A stretch of DNA of 64,000 bases from Mesorhizobium sp. NZP2077. Lineage in GTDB: Bacteria; Pseudomonadota; Alphaproteobacteria; Rhizobiales; Rhizobiaceae. The notes under the pieces are model-generated. The model was given only the letters and a program-made list of their open reading frames with translations. It was not told the origin of the DNA and made no database searches. Positions 58,975 through 64,000 of this stretch are shown one piece after another. The stretch lies in NCBI RefSeq assembly GCF_013170805.1, contig NZ_CP051293.1:2610001-2674000 (forward strand). Reading direction: 5' to 3'. The translations under genes and the position numbers were made by a program. Each line of letters opens with the position of its first letter. Position 1 is the stretch's first letter.

Positions 58975-59667
58975 ATGCACAAAGACAATCATTTCGGGCG
59001 CGGTCATTTCGGTGAGCGCATGTTCATGCATATGGCCGGCAAATTCGGTGGCAAATTCGGTGGCAGAGGGGGTGGCGGCTTCGGCCCATTCGGCCATGGC
59101 GGTCGCGGCGGCGGACGCGGTGGCCCTGGCGACATGTTTCGCGCCGGCCGCATGCTGGCCGACGGCGACCTCAAGCTGATCACGCTGTCGCTGCTGGCCG
59201 AAGCGCCGCGCCATGGCTACGACATCATCAAGGCGCTGGAAGAGCGCACCAGCGGCATCTACAGCCCGAGCCCGGGCGTCGTCTACCCGACGCTGACCTT
59301 CCTGGAAGAGGCCGGCTATGCCGTCTCGTCGAGCGAAGGCAACAAGAAGGTGTTTTCCATCACCGAGGCCGGGGAGGCGCATCTTGCCGACAATCGCGAG
59401 ATGATCGACGGCGTGCTCGAACACCTCGAGCGCTTCGGCCGCAAGATGGCCAAGGCGCGCGACTGGTTCGGCTGGAACGATGATGGCGAGGAACGGCGTG
59501 GTGGCCGTGGCGAGCGTTCGGAAACGCGCGACGAATTCCGCGCCGTTCGCCACCGCCTGCGCGCGGCGCTGGGCGAGATAGTCGATGCCTCGGCCGACAA
59601 GCAGGCCGAGGCGATCGCCATCCTCGAAGCCGCCGCCGAAGCACTGGAAGCGCTGACGCACCGCTGA
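58975..59667 (+). CDS. PadR-family regulator, YqjI-like, with Gly/His-rich N-terminus
   Basis: A 230-residue regulator. The wHTH (DLKLITLSLLAEAPRHGYDIIKALEERTSGIYSPSPGVVYPTLTFLEEAGY) matches the E. coli YqjI pattern closely, including the SPSPGVVYPTL signature. The first 50 or so residues are rich in Gly, His and Met, where YqjI has its metal-binding region, so a metal-sensing role (nickel/iron) is plausible. CAAGGAGC precedes the ATG at 58975; upstream frame sequence is the leader. Ends at a bidirectional terminator. Autoregulation via the nearby ATATC repeats is likely. Confidence 0.87.
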   Translation: MHKDNHFGRGHFGERMFMHMAGKFGGKFGGRGGGGFGPFGHGGRGGGRGGPGDMFRAGRMLADGDLKLITLSLLAEAPRHGYDIIKALEERTSGIYSPSPGVVYPTLTFLEEAGYAVSSSEGNKKVFSITEAGEAHLADNREMIDGVLEHLERFGRKMAKARDWFGWNDDGEERRGGRGERSETRDEFRAVRHRLRAALGEIVDASADKQAEAIAILEAAAEALEALTHR

Positions 59668-59690
59668 GGCGGGCGACACTTCGCGGTACG

Positions 59691-59722
59691 CAAAAAAGCC
59701 CGGGGAGACCCGGGCTTTTTTG
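59691..59722. terminator. Bidirectional rho-independent terminator
   Basis: The stem AAAAAAGCCCGGG/CCCGGGCTTTTTT with a GAGA loop has six A and six T, so it can stop transcription from both sides. It lies between the PadR gene (plus) and the YiaA/YiaB gene (minus). Confidence 0.93.
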
Positions 59723-59743
59723 TTGGCGATGATGCGGATGGCA

Positions 59744-60004
59744 TCATTCCTTGCCGACATACTCGCTGATCAGCTTTTCGTTGCGCGCCTTTTCGATCTT
59801 GGCGGTCATCTCGGACGACAGGCGCTCGTCGGTGCGGTACTTGACCAGGTTCACCAGGCTGCCGGTGAGCAGCAGGATGCCCATCGCCCAGTAACCCTTG
59901 GTCGCCAGGTCGACCGGCGCCAGCCACAGCGACAGGCCGAGCATGAAATAGGCGGCACCGACCGAAGCGGTGTTGAACATGATGTAGGTCTGATTGGCGT
60001 TCAT
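59744..60004 (-). CDS. YiaA/YiaB-family two-helix membrane protein
   Basis: An 86-residue inner-membrane protein with two hydrophobic segments (TASVGAAYFMLGLSLWLAP and GYWAMGILLLTGSLVNLVKY) and the family KYRTDE motif. GGAGACCTCC precedes the ATG at 60004. It follows the PspA-like gene on the same strand by 60 bases, so it is probably the second gene of that operon. The family role is unknown, but its co-occurrence with PspA-type genes suggests envelope stress. Confidence 0.86.
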   Translation of the reverse strand: MNANQTYIMFNTASVGAAYFMLGLSLWLAPVDLATKGYWAMGILLLTGSLVNLVKYRTDERLSSEMTAKIEKARNEKLISEYVGKE

Positions 60005-60064
60005 TGGAGGTCTCCGTTGATTTGATGGTTGGGTTTGATGAGATCAGGTCTGCAAGGCTGGTTT

Positions 60065-60741
60065 TCAGTTGATGGTCTTCAGGCGCTCGAGCACGTCCTT
60101 GGCGCGGACCTTCACCGCCGGGCCGTGACCGGCGTCGGCAAGGCGGTCGCGGATCTTTTCGTGACGCAACTCGCCGTCGATCTCGTCGAGGATACCGGCC
60201 TCCTCGAACGGGTCGCTGGCTCCCTTGATGCGGGCCAGGAGTTCCTCGGCGTCGTTGAGGTTTCCCGAATTGCCGATCGACCTGACGAGGCGTGACTGCG
60301 CCTTGCGCTCGGCATCGATGGCCCGGGCCGAGATCATGCCCTGGTTGAGGTCGATGATGCGGCGATGCGCCCGCTCCACCGAAACGCGCATCCGTAACGT
60401 CTTTTCGCCGAGGCTCTGCACGGTGGCGCGGCGGACTTCGCGTTCATTCTCAGTTCGGCGACGGCCGCGGCTCCGCTTTCTGCAAGCCCGTTATTGCCGG
60501 CGGCCAGCGCGCTGATGGTGCGGCTTTCCAAATCGGCGTGGCGGCGCTCGATCTGGTCGAGCCCGGCCTGCTCGGCACGCTGACGAACAATCAGCGAAGC
60601 AAGCGTCTGCTTGGCGGCGGCAAGACCCGCCTCGGCGTCGCGGATCCGCTGCGCCAGAAGGTCGATGGCGAAGCGATCCTTGAGGCCGTCCTCGGCCCGT
60701 GCGCTGGCGCCGTCGAGCAATGTTCTGATCAGGCTAAGCAT
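60065..60741 (-). pseudogene. PspA/IM30-family protein, frameshifted
   Basis: The first 100 or so residues (MLSLIRTLLDGASARAEDG... QAGLDQIERRHADLESRT) are a long coiled-coil helix like the start of PspA/IM30; the second part (ENEREVRRATVQSLGEKTLRM... DVLERLKTIN) is its continuation in another frame. The frames meet near 60440-60450, where one A appears to be missing (AGAATGAAC for AGAAATGAAC), a one-base loss. The full protein would be about 225 residues and protects the membrane. GGGAGAAG precedes the ATG at 60741. Controlled by three repeats shared with a TetR gene. Confidence 0.82.
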
Positions 60742-60769
60742 GGTTTCTTCTCCCTGCGAATTGTTGTTG

Positions 60770-60838
60770 TGAACAATGTTCACAACGCCAACATAACAGG
60801 AAATGAACATTGTTCAAGAGGTTTTTGAACGCTGTTCA
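60770..60838. promoter_or_regulatory. Three TetR operator repeats, TGAACNNNGTTCA
   Basis: Perfect 13-bp dyads TGAACAATGTTCA (60770-60782), TGAACATTGTTCA (60804-60816) and TGAACGCTGTTCA (60826-60838). Starts are 34 and then 22 bases apart, the last about two helical turns. They lie between the divergent pspA-like gene (start 60741) and the TetR gene (start 60928), so TetR dimers could repress both. Confidence 0.85.
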
Positions 60839-60927
60839 CAAAATCCCTTCTATGGTAAACGAAAGGACGATCGTGGTTCGAAACACTTGCAGCCTGGGCC
60901 GAGGCTCGGGCATCTACAAGGACAAGC

Positions 60928-61569
60928 ATGGCACTGGACAGGGAAGAAACAGGGGAGCGGGTGCTGGCGATTGCCGAGGTGCTGCTCAACGAGGGCGGCA
61001 TGGGCAATCTGAAGGCGAGGACCATCGCCGAGCAGGCGGGCATCTCGGTGGGCTCGGTCTACAATCTGTTTTCCGATCTCGACGGGGTCCACCGTGCCGT
61101 CAACATGCGGCTGCTCGACCGGCTGGGGGCGGCAGGAGCGGCGGCGATGGCCGATCTCGGCAAACGCGGCATCACCGATGTGCGCCAGCGCCTGCTGGCG
61201 CTGGCCGGCGCCTATGTCCGCTTCGTCGAGGCGCATCCGGGCAGTTGGCCGGCGTTGCTCGCCTTCAACAGGCGGCGCCCGACGCTGAGCGAGCCGGATG
61301 CATATGAGGCGCGGCTCGACCAACTGTTCGAGATCATCGCCCAGGTGCTCGCCGGCGGCGACTTCGACCTCGACGACGATACGCGCCGCATCGCCGCGCG
61401 CACGCTGTGGTCAAGCGTGCATGGCATCGTCACCAGCGGTTATGCGGCCAGATCAGTGCGCCGGCAGGCCGACGAGATCGACCAGCAGATCGAACTGCTG
61501 GTCGCCGTCTTCATCAGGGGGCTGGAACGCGACGGCACATTCGCGCATGCTGGGACGAAAACGTCATGA
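60928..61569 (+). CDS. TetR/AcrR-family transcriptional regulator (WHG domain)
   Basis: A 213-residue repressor with the N-terminal HTH (TIAEQAGISVGSVYNLFSDLDGVHRAVN, about residues 33-60) and a C-terminal ligand domain of the WHG type (ARTLWSSVHGIVTSGYA). It starts 90 bases beyond the third operator dyad. It is divergent from the PspA-YiaAB operon and likely represses that operon and itself; the ligand is unknown, perhaps a membrane-damaging compound. CAAGGAC precedes the ATG. Confidence 0.9.
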   Translation: MALDREETGERVLAIAEVLLNEGGMGNLKARTIAEQAGISVGSVYNLFSDLDGVHRAVNMRLLDRLGAAGAAAMADLGKRGITDVRQRLLALAGAYVRFVEAHPGSWPALLAFNRRRPTLSEPDAYEARLDQLFEIIAQVLAGGDFDLDDDTRRIAARTLWSSVHGIVTSGYAARSVRRQADEIDQQIELLVAVFIRGLERDGTFAHAGTKTS

Positions 61570-61616
61570 ATCGCGAACGGACCGCGGTTTGCAGGGCGAA
61601 CAAGGAGATTTGAGCG

Positions 61617-61913
61617 ATGTCTTTTCTGAAACGTCTTTTCGGCGGTGGCGGCGGCGGTGAGGCGGCCGAGCCCAAAAGTGCGGCACCCGTCAAGCAGGTC
61701 GAGCACAAGGGTTTCCTGATCAGCGCCACACCCTACAAGGCCGAAGGCCAGTACCAGACCTGCGGCGTCGTCTCCAAGGAGATCGACGGCGTGATGAAGG
61801 AACACAAATTCATCCGCGCCGACCGCTTCGCCGGCCTCGACGACGCCGTCGACATCTCGATCAAGAAGGGCATGCAGCTGGTCGATGAGCAGGGCGAGCG
61901 GATTTTCGGGTAG
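61617..61913 (+). CDS. HlyU-family protein
   Basis: A 98-residue protein of the HlyU family, with the N-terminal Gly-rich stretch (FGGGGGGEAAE) and the core KGFLISATPYKAEGQYQTCGVVSKEI...HKFIRADRFAGLDDAVDISIKKGMQLVDEQG. Despite the name, this is not the ArsR-type HlyU of Vibrio; the family's function is not established. AAGGAGATTTG precedes the ATG at 61617. It follows the TetR gene by 47 bases and may be co-transcribed. Confidence 0.87.
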   Translation: MSFLKRLFGGGGGGEAAEPKSAAPVKQVEHKGFLISATPYKAEGQYQTCGVVSKEIDGVMKEHKFIRADRFAGLDDAVDISIKKGMQLVDEQGERIFG

Positions 61914-62044
61914 GGCGCTGGGCCGGGCGCTGCCTGCATAAATCCAGCTTATCATCATCCTTAGTTTTTGAAGACGTTACACGGCCTTTCCTCGCCTGTA
62001 GCTTCGACGCTGCACAGTGGAAATGACTGGGATTTGGTGGGTCG

Positions 62045-64000
62045 ATGCAGACACATGCGCGGGTGGTCGTTGTTGGCGGCGGGTGCGTTGGTGCGGGCAT
62101 CCTTTACGGTCTGGCAAAGCGCGGCTGGACCGACGTCGCACTGCTCGAACGCACGCAGTTGACGGCCGGCTCGACCTGGCATGCGGCGGGCCTGGTCCCA
62201 TCCTATGCCCGCAACATTAATATCGGCCGGATGATCAACAAGACCATCGAGATCTATGAGGGGCTCGAGGCCGAAACCGGGCAGCCTGTCGGATGGCACA
62301 AATGCGGCCAGTTGCGCATCGCCAATTCCAGGGACCGGCTCGACGAGTACAAGAGCTATATGAGCGTCGCCGACGTCCAGGGCATGCGGGCGCATTTGCT
62401 GTCGCCGGCGGAGGCGAGGGCGCTGTGCCCGCTTCTCGACAACAAGCATATGCTGGGCGCGCTTTATCATCCCGATGACGGCCATATCGCTCCGGCCGAC
62501 GTGACCCATGCCATGGCCAAGGGCGCGCGGGATCTGGGCGCCAAGATCTACCTGAACACCGAGGTCACCGGCTTTCAGCGGACCGCTGCCGGCGAATGGC
62601 GGGTCCAGACCAGCAAGGGCGACATCATTTCCGAGCATGTGGTCTGCGCAACCGGCAATTACGCGCGCCAGACCGGCGCGCTGCTCGGCCTCGACATCCC
62701 CGCCATCCCGATCCTGCACCAGTACTGGATCACCGAGCCGGTGCCGGAGATCGTGGAGCGCAAGCGTGCGGGACGTCCCGAAATGCCGATCCTGCGCGAC
62801 GAGGGTTTCGAGGGTTATCTGCGCGAGGAGGGCGACGGCTTCATGTTCGGCCCCTACGAGCGGACCGAACACCTCAAGCTGTTCGCCGAGGACGGCGTTC
62901 CCGCCTGGTTCGGAGCCGATCTCGTCGAAGAGGATTTCGAGGCCGTGTCGTGGAATTGGGAGCAGGCAACGCAGCTTGTGCCGGCGCTGGGACGCGCCGG
63001 GATCAAGGCCAATGTCCGCGGTCCTTTCCAGATGACGGCGGACGAGCTTCCCCTGATGGGGCCGGCCTGGGGCCTGCCCAATGTGTGGCTGGCCGAGGGC
63101 GTGCCGGGCGGCATACTGTGGGGCGGCACGATCGGCTATTACCTGTCGGAGCGGATCGTCGAGGGCGGCAACAGCCTCGACACCTCCGATCTCGACCCAC
63201 GCCGCTTCGGCGACTACGCCAACAAGGCCTGGACGCGCGAGAAGGTCCGCGAGGCCTGGGGCACGCATGCGGAGCAGAAATACCCGGGACAGGACATGCC
63301 CGCCGCCCGACCGCAGAAGACCGCGCCATCCTACGCACGGCTGACCGAGCTCGGTGCGGTCTGGGGCGTTCTCAACGGCTGGGAGATGCCCAACTGGTTC
63401 GCGCCCAGGGGTGTCGAGGCCAAGGACCAGTATAGCTGGCGCTGGACCGCCAAGGGCGTGTTCGTCGGCGAGGAAGTGCAGGCCGTGCGCAACGCCGTCG
63501 GCCTGGTCGAGATGACGCCGATGACCAAGTTCGAAGTGTCGGGGCTAGGCGCGGCTATCTGGCTCGACAGGATCCTCGCCAACCGCTTGCCGGCGACCGG
63601 CCGGGCTGTGCTTGCGCATCACCTCGCGGCGGGAGGCGGCGTGCAGTCGGAATATATGGTGGCGCGCCTTGGTGAAGACAATTTCTATCTCATCTCGACG
63701 CCGCGCGCCGAACGCTGGAATTTCGACGATCTCTCAAAACTGCTTCCGGCCGATGGCAGCGTCGGCCTGAAGAACGTCACCAACGAGCGTGGCTGCTTCA
63801 CGGTCGTCGGGCCGAAGGCGCGCGACGTGCTCCAGCCCCTCACCGAGATCGACCTGTCGAACGGGGCCTTTCCCTGGTTCGGCGTGAAGACCGGTAGCGT
63901 GGCGCTTGCCAGCGACGTGCGGCTGCTGCGCGTCAACTATGAAGGCGAACTCGGATGGGAACTCTATCACCCAATAGCCTACCAGCGGCAATTGCTAGAC
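62045..64000 (+). CDS. FAD-dependent dimethylglycine/sarcosine dehydrogenase-like protein, partial (3' end outside)
   Basis: At least 652 residues; the frame is open to the window end. It has the N-terminal Rossmann/FAD motif VVVVGGGCVGAGILY (about 6-20) and TAGSTWHAAGLV, where the histidine can bind FAD covalently, then the DAO body (SPAEARALCPLLD..., WEQATQLVPALGRAGI), the FAO_M-type segment, and the start of a C-terminal GcvT-like aminomethyltransferase domain (from about residue 440; GVFVGEEVQAVRNAVGLVEMTPMTKFEVSG). It would oxidise an N-methyl-glycine or betaine-derived amine and pass the C1 unit to folate. No clear ribosome site is seen before the ATG at 62045. Confidence 0.88.
   Translation, partial: MQTHARVVVVGGGCVGAGILYGLAKRGWTDVALLERTQLTAGSTWHAAGLVPSYARNINIGRMINKTIEIYEGLEAETGQPVGWHKCGQLRIANSRDRLDEYKSYMSVADVQGMRAHLLSPAEARALCPLLDNKHMLGALYHPDDGHIAPADVTHAMAKGARDLGAKIYLNTEVTGFQRTAAGEWRVQTSKGDIISEHVVCATGNYARQTGALLGLDIPAIPILHQYWITEPVPEIVERKRAGRPEMPILRDEGFEGYLREEGDGFMFGPYERTEHLKLFAEDGVPAWFGADLVEEDFEAVSWNWEQATQLVPALGRAGIKANVRGPFQMTADELPLMGPAWGLPNVWLAEGVPGGILWGGTIGYYLSERIVEGGNSLDTSDLDPRRFGDYANKAWTREKVREAWGTHAEQKYPGQDMPAARPQKTAPSYARLTELGAVWGVLNGWEMPNWFAPRGVEAKDQYSWRWTAKGVFVGEEVQAVRNAVGLVEMTPMTKFEVSGLGAAIWLDRILANRLPATGRAVLAHHLAAGGGVQSEYMVARLGEDNFYLISTPRAERWNFDDLSKLLPADGSVGLKNVTNERGCFTVVGPKARDVLQPLTEIDLSNGAFPWFGVKTGSVALASDVRLLRVNYEGELGWELYHPIAYQRQLLD

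Overview
The window is GC-rich, densely coded chromosomal DNA from an alphaproteobacterium of the order Hyphomicrobiales (Rhizobiales). Protein style, the rpoD/dnaG/GatB-YqeY neighbourhood, a MerR/ZntA pair, an E. coli-like MntR and abundant palindromic intergenic repeats all point to Mesorhizobium or a close relative; this is inferred without a database search. There are about 60 protein genes, one IS3-family element, four broken genes and many short palindromic repeats. No rRNA, tRNA or CRISPR array was recognised.

Layout. 1-9.3 kb: a cupin protein, a 14-helix MFS pump, aspartate aminotransferase, two overlapping EAL-domain genes, a GST, cold-shock protein, a LysR regulator and a Tat-exported MBL-fold protein with a degenerate metal site. 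9.3-17 kb: Ogt, a lipoprotein lytic transglycosylase, GNAT, LprI-like, DUF899, a DUF559 endonuclease-like gene between inverted repeats, a cupin, RidA, and an AT-rich DUF4236/SH3 gene that looks imported. 17-26 kb: carB, an 8-bp tandem array, an SH3 protein, an ArsR-phosphoesterase pair divergent from an MFS pump, and a MarR-SDR pair sharing a palindromic operator. 26-28 kb: an IS3-family element (26572-27825) inside a LysE remnant. 28-38 kb: a DHFR-like gene, frameshifted pcm, mntH/mntR, a large secreted CxxCH protein, a YpfJ-type protease, a TetA-like pump overlapping an aldo/keto reductase, and a RelE/Xre toxin-antitoxin pair. 38-50 kb: carA, GatB/YqeY, an L,D-transpeptidase-like protein, a MerR-controlled Zn/Cd/Pb ATPase, an SDR/LysR pair, an MFS pump and a Na/Pi cotransporter. 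50-64 kb: an RcnB-like protein, dnaG, rpoD, a TauD-type dioxygenase, a frameshifted GYD gene, a histidine-tailed EamA transporter, a YqjI-like PadR regulator, a Psp-like operon with a TetR regulator and three operator repeats, HlyU, and the 5' part of a dimethylglycine/sarcosine dehydrogenase-like flavoprotein that runs off the end.

How the genes work together. Housekeeping genes (carA, carB, aatA, dnaG, rpoD) alternate with small regulator-plus-target modules: MarR/SDR, ArsR/MFS, LysR/SDR, MntR/MntH, MerR/ZntA, PadR, and TetR/PspA-YiaAB. Metal handling recurs (Mn import, Zn/Cd export, histidine-rich transporter, RcnB-like protein, YqjI-like regulator). Three genes (pcm, GYD, pspA-like) each carry one net -1 frame change, which means either recent decay or base errors in the sequence.
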